25,526 nucleotides of DNA from an uncultured Oscillospiraceae bacterium (GTDB lineage Bacteria > Bacillota > Clostridia > Oscillospirales > Ruminococcaceae). A model generated the notes under the pieces. That model saw only the letters and a program-made list of their open reading frames with translations, was not told the DNA's origin and made no database searches. Below, in pieces: positions 1 to 8,189 of the stretch (positions within the stretch are counted from its first letter, which is position 1; every line of letters starts with the position of its first letter). Position numbers and translations under genes: made by a program. The stretch lies in contig CAKSSH010000022.1 in the NCBI GenBank assembly GCA_934488695.1, positions 1-25,526 of the forward strand. Reading direction: 5' to 3'.

Positions 1-206
1 CACAATGCGCAAGTGCCGGATAGGAACGGCAAAATTTTTTACACTTCTATTGCTTCTTTATCACACATCAATAAAAGCGGCCGGGCTCTTTTTTTTGTAA
101 CGGACGAAGAGGCACGAAAAACGATGGGCTTTTGCGCGGTCGCGGCAGGGCAACAAGGGCTGCGGGAAGTCCGGCAAAGGGATTGGCCGGGCGGGGCTAA
201 TGGGGG
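1..206. other. Non-coding start of window
   Basis: I see no supported gene here. The stretch lies downstream of the ZIP transporter, which is read on the minus strand. A run of eight T (plus strand) follows a GC-rich patch near 80-98, but the possible stem is imperfect, so I do not call a terminator. Short open frames here have no ribosome site and no recognisable protein features. Confidence 0.5.
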
Positions 207-1010
207 TCAGCCGAGCGCGACGTCCAGCAGCATCATCAGTGCAAAGCCGGCGACAATGCCCATGGTGGAAAAGTAGGGGCTGACGTTTTTTTGCTGCTGA
301 CACTCCGGAATCAGCTCGTGTACGGCGACTAAAATCATGGCGCCGGCGGCAAAGGCCAGCGCAAACGGCAAAATCGTCCGAATGGAAACGACCAAAAGTG
401 CGCCGATAACACCGGAAATCGGCTCCACGAGCCCCGAAGCCTGCCCAATGATAAAGCTTTTGGTGCGGCTGCAGCCTTCTCGGCGCAGTGGCAGCGACAC
501 GGCGGCGCCCTCCGGAAAGTTCTGCAGACCGATCCCGACGGCAATGGTTACGGCGCCCATGAGCGCTTCGGGCGAAAAGCCGTCTGCATGCAGTGCGCCA
601 AAAGCAACGCCGACGGCGAGGCCCTCGGGAATATTATGCAGCGTAATGGAAAGCACCAGCAGCACAATGCGGTTGATACGATCTTCAAAAACGGCCTTTT
701 CGCCGCCGAGTCGGCGACGGGTGTAAGTAACAGCCTTGTCGGAGGCCCACATAAAGAGGGCGCCGCACAAAAACCCGATAGAAACCACAAGCCAAGCCGG
801 TGTTTTCAGTCGGCATTGAGCCTGTTCGATGGCCGGCTCCAGCAGGGACCAGAAGCTGGCGGCAATCATAACGCCGGCGGCAAAGCCCAGCATGAGATTT
901 AGGGCTTTTTGGTCGGTTTTTTTGAAAAAAAGAACGACAGCGGCGCCGAGAGCGGTCACAAACCAGGTCCCCAGCGTGGCAATCAGCGCCAACAAAACAG
1001 CATGATTCAT
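207..1010 (-). CDS. ZIP-family divalent metal transporter
   Basis: This 267-residue integral membrane protein belongs to the ZIP (ZupT/GufA-like) family, which imports zinc, iron or manganese into the cytoplasm. The sequence shows about eight hydrophobic segments and both signature helices: HNIPEG at residues 125-130 in TM4 and QNFPEG at 163-168 in TM5. Further polar membrane residues are E196 and H231-E232. A cytoplasmic loop at about 92-112 is rich in basic and acidic residues. The frame stays open far upstream to 1703, but that part is low-complexity repeat DNA. I chose the ATG at 1010 because the ZIP fold begins there and a GGGTGAT ribosome-site-like stretch precedes it. The metal cannot be read from sequence. 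It is separated from the phosphate operon by more than 800 bp and is probably transcribed alone. Confidence 0.9.
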   Translation of the reverse strand: MNHAVLLALIATLGTWFVTALGAAVVLFFKKTDQKALNLMLGFAAGVMIAASFWSLLEPAIEQAQCRLKTPAWLVVSIGFLCGALFMWASDKAVTYTRRRLGGEKAVFEDRINRIVLLVLSITLHNIPEGLAVGVAFGALHADGFSPEALMGAVTIAVGIGLQNFPEGAAVSLPLRREGCSRTKSFIIGQASGLVEPISGVIGALLVVSIRTILPFALAFAAGAMILVAVHELIPECQQQKNVSPYFSTMGIVAGFALMMLLDVALG

Positions 1011-1110
1011 AATATCACCCAATAGCAGTTTATGCTTTGGGCGGTGTCGGGGTGACAGCACCCTGCCTGCGGTGACAAAAAGGGCGCGGAAAAAAGGGGC
1101 TTTGTCAATA

Positions 1111-1232
1111 GGAGTGAAGCGCGAGGGCGGTTGCGGCCGGGGTGACGTGCGAGGGCGGTTGCGGCCGGGGTGAAGTGCGAGGGCGGTTGCGGCCGGGGTG
1201 AAACGCGAGGGTGGTTGCGGCCGGTGTGGGGG
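1111..1232. repeat. 28-bp tandem repeat, about 4 copies
   Basis: The motif GCGAGGG(C/T)GGTTGCGGCCGG recurs with starts at 1121, 1149, 1177 and 1205, an exact 28-bp period. The last unit carries a C-to-T change. One isolated unit of the same sequence is found near 9243-9271, upstream of pstS. The period is not a multiple of three and I see no coding role. Confidence 0.85.
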
Positions 1233-1244
1233 TGTGCAGCCGAC

Positions 1245-1306
1245 GCGGGTAACGCGGGGCGCAAAACGCGGGAGGCGGCTCCAAAAAACTTTACCGCGCC
1301 GGGGGT
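1245..1306. repeat. Dispersed 62-bp core repeat, copy 1
   Basis: Begins GCGGGTAACGCGGGGCGC and ends in a run of G. It is identical to the copy at 9294-9355 and differs by one base from the copy at 1774-1835. All three copies have the same orientation. Confidence 0.9.
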
Positions 1307-1380
1307 GTGCGGCCGGTGTGGGGCAAGGTCGCTGCGGCCTCCTTCCCTTTTTCTCCGGGGAGGACTTGCCGCGGGCGCCG

Positions 1381-1415
1381 GAAAAAAAGAAAAAGACGCC
1401 GACATCAGCGTCTTT
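1381..1415 (-). terminator. Rho-independent terminator, minus strand
   Basis: An 8-bp perfect stem (AAAGACGC at 1392-1399 and GCGTCTTT at 1408-1415) with an 8-base loop is followed on the minus strand by TTCTTTTTTTC. It is about 420 bp past the phoR stop codon and is the best candidate for ending the phosphate operon transcript. Confidence 0.75.
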
Positions 1416-1448
1416 GAGAAAGGGGCGCGCCCTGCCGCCGCAGGCGGC

Positions 1449-1509
1449 GCGGCGCGCCATGCAATGCGCCGGGGGCATGCAGCCTGCGCGGCGCGCCATG
1501 CAATGCGCC
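1449..1509. repeat. Two copies of a 22-bp ATG-containing repeat
   Basis: Copies at 1449-1470 and 1488-1509 share the core GGCGCGCCATGCAATGCGCC. The identical 22-bp sequence occurs at 9545-9566, where its ATG is the start codon of the AraC-type gene. Here neither copy has a ribosome site or a protein-like frame behind it. Confidence 0.85.
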
Positions 1510-1676
1510 GGGGCAGTGCAGCCTGCACGGCGTAGGATAACGTGCGTCCGGCGCGGGACAATGTGCGGCAGTCCCCTGCCGCCGCAGGCGGCGCCGAGAA
1601 GCGGCGCAGCACAAGAATAAACCGCACCTTGTGGAAAAAACGCAGCATAAAAATGCAGAGGCTGTGAAAAACGGCG
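1507..1676. repeat. Dispersed ~170-bp block, copy A
   Basis: This block matches 9361-9531 in the same orientation with few differences. It includes a CCTGCCGCCGCAGGCGGCG hairpin near 1576-1594 and an A-rich 3' part containing TGTGGAAAAAA. It lies downstream of phoR, while copy B lies upstream of the AraC-type gene. I see no coding content. Confidence 0.85.
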
Positions 1677-1773
1677 CTGTGCCGGACGGTGAGGAGCCGG
1701 CAAAGAAGGTGATTAGCGCCGGGCCATGTGCGTCCGGCAAAAAAAGCAGCCGGCACCGGGCAGTGCAGCCGAC

Positions 1774-1835
1774 GCGGGTAACGCGGGGCGCAAAACGCGG
1801 GAGGCGGCTCCAAAAAACCTTACCGCGCCGGGGGT
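1774..1835. repeat. Dispersed 62-bp core repeat, copy 2
   Basis: Same sequence as copies at 1245-1306 and 9294-9355 except one T-to-C change after the A6 run. It ends on the last base of the phoR TAA stop codon. The similarity to the right-hand copy extends leftwards to about 1745 (GCAGCCGGCACCGGG). Confidence 0.9.
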
Positions 1836-3520
1836 TATTGCGAAGGGGTCTCTCGCGGGAAGGTCACGGTGACACAGGTCCCCTGTCCGGGGGCGCTTTG
1901 CAGCGAGAGGGTGCCGCGATGGTACAAAACAGCGTGCTTAACAATGGACAGGCCGAGACCGGTGCCGCCGGAGGACTTGGAATGGCTTTTGTCGACCCGG
2001 TAGAACCGCTCAAAAATACGTTCATGTTCTTCGGGAGCAATCCCGATTCCGGTATCGGTAACGGTGACAACGGCGCGGTCGGCGTCGGCACAAACCCGCA
2101 GGGACACGCGGCCGTTTTCGACATTGTAGCGAATGGCATTGTCGCAAAGATTATAAAGAATTTCATACAAAAGGCGCGGGACCCCGCGAATACAGGCGCT
2201 GTCGCCTGTCACCGAAAGGGTGACCCGGTGAGCGTCGGCTTCTGATTGCAGGTCGCCGGCGACCTCACGAGCCAGCGGCAGCAGGTCGACGGTTTCCGAC
2301 GGCAGGGTGTCTCCCTCGTCAAGCTGAGAAAGCCGGATAATGTCGTTGATGAGCGAAACAAGCCGCTGCGCTTCGGCGCGGATTTGGCCGACAAACCGCG
2401 GGAGATCCTCCGGCCGGGCAAGGCCGGTTTCAATCAGCTCGGCGCTGCCGATAATGCCCTGCAGCGGCGTTTTCAGTTCATGAGACACGTTGGCGGTAAA
2501 TTCGCGGCGGCGCTGCTGCGCCGTTTCTTTTTCGGTGATGTCAAAGGCCAGCAAAACGAGGCCGGAAGCCCCGCTTGGGTCGGAATCGGCATCGGCGGGA
2601 TCGATACGGCTGAGATCAAGCTGCCAAATCCTGTCGGCTCTCCGGACGGTGATCTCGCTGTGACCGGCTTGCAGAGCGTTTTCAATCGCCCGAGTCAGGG
2701 CGGGGGTGCGGTCCAGGGTCAAAAAGCTCTTGCCGACACAGTCGTCCTCCGCCGAAAACAGGCGGCGCGCGGTCGGATTCAGGCTCAACACCGTTTTGTC
2801 GGGTGCCAGCAGAACAAGCCCCTCCTGCAGACTGTCGGTAATCTGCTCAAACTCCTCGGTGCGCTGTTGCAGCTGTCGCAGCTGCCGGTCGATTTGAGCG
2901 TGCTGCCGGTGCAGCCGATCCAAAAGAGGCGCAAGCTCTTCGTAAGCGTCGTTTTGCAGCGGGTGATCCAAATCCAGCTCGTTGAGCGGAGCGACAATGC
3001 GGCGAGACAGACGGTAGGCTAAGGCGCCCGACAACGCCAGCGCCGCAAACAAAATGAGAACAATCGGCTGGAGCATCCCGAGAAGAAGCACGCCGACGGT
3101 GGCACGGCTCATGGAAACACGAAGGACGGAACCGTCTGACAGGCGGCGGGCTCGGTACAGGGTTTTTTGCAGCAGCGTGGCCGAGTAGCGAGAGCTTTCC
3201 CCTTCCCCGGTGCGCAGGGCGCTTTGGATCTCGGCACGGTCGGCATGATTTTCAAGGGTTTCGGCGTCGTTTTTCGTGTCATAAAGAACGGCGCCGTCGG
3301 CGTCGATCCAGGTCAGGCGGAGCCGATCGGAGGAAAAGGCCTTTAAAAACGCCGTGCCGTTTTGCTCTACCGAAACGGCAGCCAGCGAAAGCTCGTCCTC
3401 CATTTGCTTTTGCGCAACGCTGCCGAAATAGCGGTACAGGCAGCCGAGAATCAGCAGCAAACTGAGCAGAAAGATCGTGCCGGCGACGGCCAGAATGGAG
3501 CGAAAGATTTTTCGGGTCAT
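1835..3520 (-). CDS. phoR: Phosphate sensor histidine kinase PhoR
   Basis: A 561-residue membrane histidine kinase that phosphorylates and dephosphorylates PhoB according to phosphate status, normally through the Pst transporter and PhoU. The protein shows a TM helix at 8-30, an extracytoplasmic region to about 140, a second TM helix at 142-168, a short HAMP-like linker with coiled-coil character (about 170-225), a PAS domain (about 226-330), a HisKA domain with FTANVSHELKTPLQG (phospho-acceptor H347), and a HATPase domain with NLCDNAIRYN, DTGIGIAPEE and GTGLGLSIVKH. The ATG overlaps the phoB TGA (ATGA), so the two are translationally coupled. It is the last gene of the operon. Its stop codon touches a dispersed repeat. 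Confidence 0.95.
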   Translation of the reverse strand: MTRKIFRSILAVAGTIFLLSLLLILGCLYRYFGSVAQKQMEDELSLAAVSVEQNGTAFLKAFSSDRLRLTWIDADGAVLYDTKNDAETLENHADRAEIQSALRTGEGESSRYSATLLQKTLYRARRLSDGSVLRVSMSRATVGVLLLGMLQPIVLILFAALALSGALAYRLSRRIVAPLNELDLDHPLQNDAYEELAPLLDRLHRQHAQIDRQLRQLQQRTEEFEQITDSLQEGLVLLAPDKTVLSLNPTARRLFSAEDDCVGKSFLTLDRTPALTRAIENALQAGHSEITVRRADRIWQLDLSRIDPADADSDPSGASGLVLLAFDITEKETAQQRRREFTANVSHELKTPLQGIIGSAELIETGLARPEDLPRFVGQIRAEAQRLVSLINDIIRLSQLDEGDTLPSETVDLLPLAREVAGDLQSEADAHRVTLSVTGDSACIRGVPRLLYEILYNLCDNAIRYNVENGRVSLRVCADADRAVVTVTDTGIGIAPEEHERIFERFYRVDKSHSKSSGGTGLGLSIVKHAVLYHRGTLSLQSAPGQGTCVTVTFPRETPSQ

Positions 3521-4194
3521 ACGGATTCCTCCAGACGGTACCCGATGTTGCGGACGGTTTGAATCTTTTCGCCGTAAACACCGAGCTTTTGGCGCAGGGT
3601 GCGAATGTGCATATCTACCGTGCGGCTTTCGCCCAAATAGTCGCTGCCCCAGACCTGCTGCATGATGTTTTCCCGGGTAAAGGCGCGGCCGGGATGCTGC
3701 AGAAACAGACGCAGCAGCTCAAATTCCTTATAGGTCAGCTCAAGACGTCGGCCGTCGGCCGAAACGGTGCGCGCCTCAAGATCCATTTGCAGGCCGCCGG
3801 CCGAGAGAAGCACCGGCTCTTGTGTGCCGCACCGCCGAAGAACGGCGCGTGCGCAGGACAGAAGCTCCAGCACGCTGAAGGGCTTGGTCAGGTAATAATC
3901 GGCGCCCAAATCCAGCCCTCGGATCCGGTCGTACTCGGCGCCCTTGGCAGTCGCCAAAATAACCGGAATTCGGCAGAGCCGATCCACGGCGCGGATGCGA
4001 CGCAAAAGCTCCGTTCCTTCCATTCCGGGCAGCATGACGTCTAAGAGAATGAGCTGCGGCAGCGGGTCCTTTTGCAGGGCCTGCCAGCAGGCGTCTGCGT
4101 CCTCAAAGCCGACCGCTTCGTAGCCGGCCGCTTGAAGCGCGTACAACTCAATGTCCCGGATTCCGGCGTCGTCCTCCACACAATAGAAAGCCAT
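3517..4194 (-). CDS. phoB: Phosphate response regulator PhoB/PhoP
   Basis: An OmpR-family response regulator of 225 residues. Phosphorylated protein should bind Pho boxes and activate the pst promoter. The receiver domain has the acidic pocket E7-D8-D9, phospho-acceptor D52 in LILLDVMLPG, and the conserved lysine in LTKPF. The C-terminal winged helix (about 130-225) contains LTYKEFELLRLFLQHPG and SRTVDMHIRTLRQKLG. A GTG at 4203 is possible, but GAGGAG would touch it. The ATG at 4194 has GAGGAG eight bases upstream, so I prefer it. The gene follows phoU and overlaps phoR. PhoB versus PhoP naming is a convention issue in this phylum. Confidence 0.95.
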   Translation of the reverse strand: MAFYCVEDDAGIRDIELYALQAAGYEAVGFEDADACWQALQKDPLPQLILLDVMLPGMEGTELLRRIRAVDRLCRIPVILATAKGAEYDRIRGLDLGADYYLTKPFSVLELLSCARAVLRRCGTQEPVLLSAGGLQMDLEARTVSADGRRLELTYKEFELLRLFLQHPGRAFTRENIMQQVWGSDYLGESRTVDMHIRTLRQKLGVYGEKIQTVRNIGYRLEESV

Positions 4195-4199
4195 TTGAT

Positions 4200-4841
4200 T
4201 CACTCCTCATGCACGCCGGTGACTGAAAAGGCCACCCATTGTGCAATATTAACGGCATGGTCGCCGATGCGCTCAAAGTACTTGGCAATCATCAAAAGAT
4301 CCAGCGCGGCAGCCCCCTCGGCGGGGTTGTCGGCAATCAGCTGCGTCAGGCGTTGACGAACCTGAAGAAAGAGGTCGTCGACGGCGTCATCGTCCGAAAC
4401 GACCTTTCGCGCCAGAGCCAGATCTCCTTGGACGTAGGCGTCTACACTTTCGGTGACCATGGCGGAAACGGCACGGGCCATTTCCGGCAGCAGCGAAAGG
4501 TCTTGCGGGGAACGATCCCCGAGCAGGGAGACGATCTCGGCGATGTCCTCCGCCTGATCGCCGATACGCTCCATATCGGTTATCATTTTCAGTGCGGCGG
4601 AAACCTGCCGCAAATCGCCGGCGACCGGCTGCTGCCGCAGCAGCAGATTCAGGCAAAGGGATTCGATGGAACGCTCCATTCGGTCGACCTGTGCGCCCAG
4701 CGGAGCGACGGTTTTGGCAAGAGCGCGGTCGTGCAGGGTCAGCGCACGGACACTCAGTCCGATCAGCTCCTCACACTGCGCGCCCATTTCAATCAGCTGC
4801 TCATGCAGCAGAGACAACTGTTCGTCAAAACGATTTCGCAT
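4200..4841 (-). CDS. phoU: Phosphate signalling protein PhoU
   Basis: A 213-residue soluble, all-helical protein with the usual PhoU length and two three-helix repeats. Markers are MRNRFDEQLSLLHEQLIEMG at the start, DRMERSIESLCLNLLL and MERIGDQAEDIAEIV in the first half, and YFERIGDHAVNIAQWV in the second; the two ERIGD-type motifs form the metal-binding faces. PhoU mediates signalling between the PstB ATPase and PhoR and limits phosphate uptake. Its ATG overlaps the pstB stop codon (TAATG), so it is translationally coupled to pstB. Confidence 0.95.
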   Translation of the reverse strand: MRNRFDEQLSLLHEQLIEMGAQCEELIGLSVRALTLHDRALAKTVAPLGAQVDRMERSIESLCLNLLLRQQPVAGDLRQVSAALKMITDMERIGDQAEDIAEIVSLLGDRSPQDLSLLPEMARAVSAMVTESVDAYVQGDLALARKVVSDDDAVDDLFLQVRQRLTQLIADNPAEGAAALDLLMIAKYFERIGDHAVNIAQWVAFSVTGVHEE

Positions 4842-5596
4842 TATCCAAACCTCCCGGTAATATAGTCCTCGGTGCGGCGGTCGGTCGGCTTTGCGAAAAG
4901 CTGCTCGGTGCCGCCGTATTCCACCAGCTCTCCCAGCAAAAAGAACGCGGTACGATCTGAAATACGGACAGCCTGCTGCATATTATGGGTCACGATAACT
5001 ATAGTATAGCGCTCTTTGAGCGAAATAGCAAGCTCCTCGATCTTTGAGGTGGAAATCGGATCCAGTGCACTGGTTGGCTCGTCCATCAGCAAAATATCGG
5101 GCTCTACTGCCAGGGCCCGCGCAATACACAGCCGTTGCTGCTGGCCGCCGGACAGCCCCAACGCGTTTTTATGGAGACGGTCGCGGACCTCCTCCCAAAG
5201 AGCCGCGTCACGCAGAGAGCGCTCCACCAGCTCGTTTAATCGCGCCCGGTTGCGTATGCCGTGGGTCCTGGGGCCGTAGGCCACGTTGTCGTAAATGCTC
5301 ATCGGAAACGGGTTGGGCTTTTGAAACACCATGCCGATCTGTCGGCGCAGGGTGCTCAAATCGGTACCGGGGGCAAAGATGTCCTCTCCGCGGTACTGCA
5401 CGCTGCCGGTCACTCGGACGCCCGGAATCAGGTCGTTCATTCGATTGAGCGTCTTTAAAAAGGTGGATTTTCCGCAGCCGGACGGTCCTATCAGCGCGGT
5501 AATGCTGTTTTGAGGAATGTCAATGCTGATGTTTTTGAGCGCCTGGTGATTGCCGTACCACAAACACAGGTCGTGGACCGATAAAATCGTGCTCAT
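4841..5596 (-). CDS. pstB: Phosphate ABC transporter ATPase PstB
   Basis: The 251-residue ATPase of the high-affinity phosphate importer, matching the family length. It has Walker A GPSGCGKST (about residue 37), the Q-loop in GMVFQKPNPFPMSIYDNV typical of PstB, signature LSGGQQQR, Walker B ILLMDEPTSALD and the switch histidine in IVIVTHNMQQ. It acts on the cytoplasmic face of PstC-PstA. The ATG has AAGGGAG upstream and overlaps the stop codon of the preceding kinase gene. Unusually, that kinase gene separates pstB from pstA. Confidence 0.97.
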   Translation of the reverse strand: MSTILSVHDLCLWYGNHQALKNISIDIPQNSITALIGPSGCGKSTFLKTLNRMNDLIPGVRVTGSVQYRGEDIFAPGTDLSTLRRQIGMVFQKPNPFPMSIYDNVAYGPRTHGIRNRARLNELVERSLRDAALWEEVRDRLHKNALGLSGGQQQRLCIARALAVEPDILLMDEPTSALDPISTSKIEELAISLKERYTIVIVTHNMQQAVRISDRTAFFLLGELVEYGGTEQLFAKPTDRRTEDYITGRFG

Positions 5597-6426
5597 AAAA
5601 AACTCCCTTCTTTCAAAACGTCCTCAATGGCAAGGCCGTACCAGTGAGCCGGCTGCCTTTGAGCAGTCGCACGGATACAGGCGTCGCAAAAATCGGCGGC
5701 CTTTTGCAGTGCAAGCGGCAGAAGTGCTTGCAGGTCGCCGGGCAGCGCCATCATGCCGGCGCAGAGGGCCGAGGCAAAAACGTCTCCGGCCCCGTGCAGT
5801 TGAAGCGGCAGCCGCGGCTTCCAAACCGACAGACGTTGATGCCCCAGCCGAGCCAGATACCCGATGTTTTCCCCGGAGATCACCCCGGTGATAATGACGT
5901 TTTTATACGGCAGACGTTGCAAAAGCTCCTCGGCGGGGGTGTCCTGCGGACTGTCCGTCAGCAGGGCGGCTTCGGTCAGGTTGGGCGTGATGACGTCGGC
6001 TTCTGCGCACAGCCGGCGCATGGCCGTTACCTGCGCGCTGCAAAAGCAGGGATAAAGGGCGCCGTTGTCTCCGAGCACCGGGTCCACAAGAACTCGGGTG
6101 GACGGGCCTTTAAAGGTCGCCAGAAACTGCCTGCCGATTTCCGGCTGGGAGAGATCCCCGAAAAAGCCGGTGTAAATGGCATCAAAGGAGACGTCAAGCA
6201 GCTGCCAGTGGGCGGCAAAGGCCTTCATTTCATCGGTGAGATCCAGAAGAGCCGGGCGGTCAAAACCGCCGGTATGGGTGGAGAGAAGCACGGTCGGCAG
6301 GGCGACCCCCTCAATGCCGCAAACCGCCAAGATGGGCAAGGAAACGGTTACGGAGCACTTGCCGAGGCAGGAGATGTCGTTGAGAAGAGCGCAGCGGGGA
6401 ATCCCGGTTTGGTTAACGGATTTCAT
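5593..6426 (-). CDS. PdxY-like pyridoxal/pyridoxamine kinase within pst operon
   Basis: A 277-residue ribokinase-superfamily protein of the PdxK/PdxY type, which phosphorylates pyridoxal, pyridoxamine or pyridoxine with ATP in vitamin B6 salvage. Seen in the sequence: an N-terminal CALLNDISCLGKCS substrate strand, ALPTVLLSTHTGG, the DPVLGDNG motif, DVITPNLTEAALL, and the anion-hole/catalytic motif LHGAGDVFASAL with the conserved aspartate. Its ATG overlaps the pstA stop (ATGA), and its TGA overlaps the pstB ATG, so it is firmly built into the phosphate operon. The family call is strong. The B6 substrate is inferred from family, and a related small-molecule kinase role is not excluded. Confidence 0.85.
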   Translation of the reverse strand: MKSVNQTGIPRCALLNDISCLGKCSVTVSLPILAVCGIEGVALPTVLLSTHTGGFDRPALLDLTDEMKAFAAHWQLLDVSFDAIYTGFFGDLSQPEIGRQFLATFKGPSTRVLVDPVLGDNGALYPCFCSAQVTAMRRLCAEADVITPNLTEAALLTDSPQDTPAEELLQRLPYKNVIITGVISGENIGYLARLGHQRLSVWKPRLPLQLHGAGDVFASALCAGMMALPGDLQALLPLALQKAADFCDACIRATAQRQPAHWYGLAIEDVLKEGSFL

Positions 6427-7286
6427 AGTTGTTTTTTCCTTTGAAAATGCTTGGCCGTCAGGTCGGCCGCAAGATTTAAAAGCAGGGTCAGCAGCAGAAG
6501 CAGCGCTGCAATGGCAAAGGCGCTTTGAAAGTCGCCCCGTTCTTTGGCGTAGACGTAAAGGGCGACGGTCAGGGTGGCACCCGGTTGGCCGAGCCCCGAA
6601 AAGAAGTCGTTTACGGTGTGAGCAAGGCCGGCGGTGAAAAGCAGGGCGGCGGACTCCCCGACAATTCGACCGACCGAGAGAATACAGCCGGTGAGGATAC
6701 CGTCCATGCAGCAGGGCAGCACCACGGTGCGCAGAACGCGTCCGCGCCCCGCGCCGAGGCCGAAGGCACCTTCGCGGTAGCTCTGCGGAACGGTTTTGAG
6801 GCTTTCACGCGTGGTGCGCAGAACCGTCGGCAGATTCATGATGGCGAGGGTCAGCGCACCGGCAATCAGCGAGGTGCGAAGCGAGCAGAAGCGGCAGAAG
6901 AAGAGCATTCCGACCAGCCCGTAAATAACCGAGGGAATGCCGGAGAGGGTTTCGGCAGCGTATTCGATAAGCTTTACGATGCGTTGATTTTTGGCGTATT
7001 CATTCAGGTAAATTGCGGCGCCGACGCCGAGCGGAAGCACCAGCAGCAGCGAGGCAATAACGATATAGAGGGTGTTGAGAAGATCCGGCAGAATACCGAC
7101 CCGCCCCGAAAGGTAACTGGGGGAGGTGGTGAGAAAGGAAAGGGACAGGTGCGGAAGCCCTTTTATCAGCACAAAAACAATGAGAAAAAGCGTCAGGGCG
7201 CCGGTCAGCAGGGTGCAAAAAAACATCAAAAAACGGCAGACGCCGCCGTAAAGCCGCCGGCGGAGCGGCAGAGGGTGCTTTAACAT
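6423..7286 (-). CDS. pstA: Phosphate ABC transporter permease PstA
   Basis: A 287-residue inner-membrane permease with six hydrophobic segments, pairing with PstC to form the phosphate channel. Family marks are the LPLGVGAAIYLNEYAKN entry to the permease domain, LSGIPSVIYGLVGMLFF, and the EAA-type loop GLGAGRGRVLRTVVLPCCMDGILTG-type segment followed by RIVGESAALLFTAG. The ATG follows the pstC TGA with no gap, so translation is coupled. The gene downstream overlaps by four bases. Confidence 0.95.
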   Translation of the reverse strand: MLKHPLPLRRRLYGGVCRFLMFFCTLLTGALTLFLIVFVLIKGLPHLSLSFLTTSPSYLSGRVGILPDLLNTLYIVIASLLLVLPLGVGAAIYLNEYAKNQRIVKLIEYAAETLSGIPSVIYGLVGMLFFCRFCSLRTSLIAGALTLAIMNLPTVLRTTRESLKTVPQSYREGAFGLGAGRGRVLRTVVLPCCMDGILTGCILSVGRIVGESAALLFTAGLAHTVNDFFSGLGQPGATLTVALYVYAKERGDFQSAFAIAALLLLLTLLLNLAADLTAKHFQRKKQL

Positions 7287-8162
7287 TCACGACCCCTCCT
7301 TACTGCGCTTTAAAAAGAAGTTGAGCACGGCGTTCAGCAGCAAGATGAACAGGAAAAGCACCAGCGCAATGGAAAACAGCGCTTGCTGCTGCAGGCCGCT
7401 GGAGTAAGACATTTCGCCGGCAACGGCGGTGGTTAAAAAACGGACGCTTTGAAAAAGGCTCGGCATATTCGGGGCGTTGCCCGAAACCATCATGACGGCC
7501 ATAGCTTCTCCGATGGCACGTCCGACGCCCAGCACGACAGCGGCCGCAATGCCGCTTCGGGCTGCCGGCACCGAGACGCGGAAATAGGTCTCCGTCGGTG
7601 TGGCGCCCAAGGCCAGCGAGGCGTCCTCATATTCTCGCGGAACGGCCTGCAGCGCTGTTATCGAAACCTTGATGACCGAGGGCAAGATCATAACGGACAG
7701 CACCAAAATGGCGGCGAGCAGGCCGGAGCCGTCTGCCAGATGAAAAAGGCGGCGAATGGCGGGCACCAGCACCAGCATGCCGACCAGGCCGTAGACCACC
7801 GAGGGGATCCCGGCCAACAGGCTGACTGCCGATTGCATAACGGCGCGAACGCCGGCCGGCGCCGGCTTTGCAAGGTAAACGGCGGTGAAAAAGCCGATCG
7901 GCACGCCGAGAACCAGGGCGCCGGCCGTGCCGTAGACGCTGGTCAGGATAAACGGCAGAATGCCGAAGGAGGGCTCTTTAGCGGTCGAGGCCCAGGTTTT
8001 TCCGAACAGAAAATCAACAAGGCCGATTTTTCGGATGGCCGGCAGGCCGGACACAATGAGGAACACCGTTATCAGCAGCACGCAGCCGACGGTGACAAGA
8101 CCGAGCAGCAAAAAGACACCGTGCAAAAATCGTTCTGGAGTTTTTCGCGATTTATCGTTCAT
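7287..8162 (-). CDS. pstC: Phosphate ABC transporter permease PstC
   Basis: A 291-residue membrane protein with six hydrophobic segments and PstC features: an N-terminal TM helix followed by a periplasmic-type loop containing FLFGKTWAS, then ILPFILTSVYGTAGALVLGVP, LLAGIPSVVYGLVGMLVLVP, and the ATPase-contact EAA loop ALGATPTETYFRVSVPAA followed by GVGRAIGEAMAVMMVSGN. The start is supported by AAGGAG upstream. It is separated from pstS by a 117-bp gap holding two strong hairpins, the only sizable gap inside the operon. Confidence 0.95.
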   Translation of the reverse strand: MNDKSRKTPERFLHGVFLLLGLVTVGCVLLITVFLIVSGLPAIRKIGLVDFLFGKTWASTAKEPSFGILPFILTSVYGTAGALVLGVPIGFFTAVYLAKPAPAGVRAVMQSAVSLLAGIPSVVYGLVGMLVLVPAIRRLFHLADGSGLLAAILVLSVMILPSVIKVSITALQAVPREYEDASLALGATPTETYFRVSVPAARSGIAAAVVLGVGRAIGEAMAVMMVSGNAPNMPSLFQSVRFLTTAVAGEMSYSSGLQQQALFSIALVLFLFILLLNAVLNFFLKRSKEGS

Positions 8163-8189
8163 TTAAGGGGGACTCCTTCTCTGCCCTGT

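Larger units (their letters stand above)
1011..1834. repeat. Repeat-filled gap between ZIP gene and phoR
   Basis: This 824-bp gap holds no gene I can support. In order it contains a 28-bp tandem array (1111-1232), a first copy of a dispersed 62-bp core (1245-1306), a minus-strand terminator hairpin (1381-1415), two copies of a 22-bp repeat around an ATG (1449-1470 and 1488-1509), a ~170-bp block (1507-1676) that recurs at 9361-9531, and a second 62-bp core copy (1774-1835) that reaches the phoR stop codon. Long frames across the gap on both strands come from GC-rich DNA lacking stop codons. Confidence 0.8.

Noticed and set aside
1011..1703. N-terminal extension of the ZIP transporter frame to 498 residues
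   Set aside because: The added part is low-complexity translation of repeat DNA, and the transporter fold begins at the ATG at 1010 with a plausible ribosome site.
4195..4203. GTG start for phoB at 4203
   Set aside because: The GAGGAG ribosome site would overlap this codon, whereas it is eight bases before the ATG at 4194.
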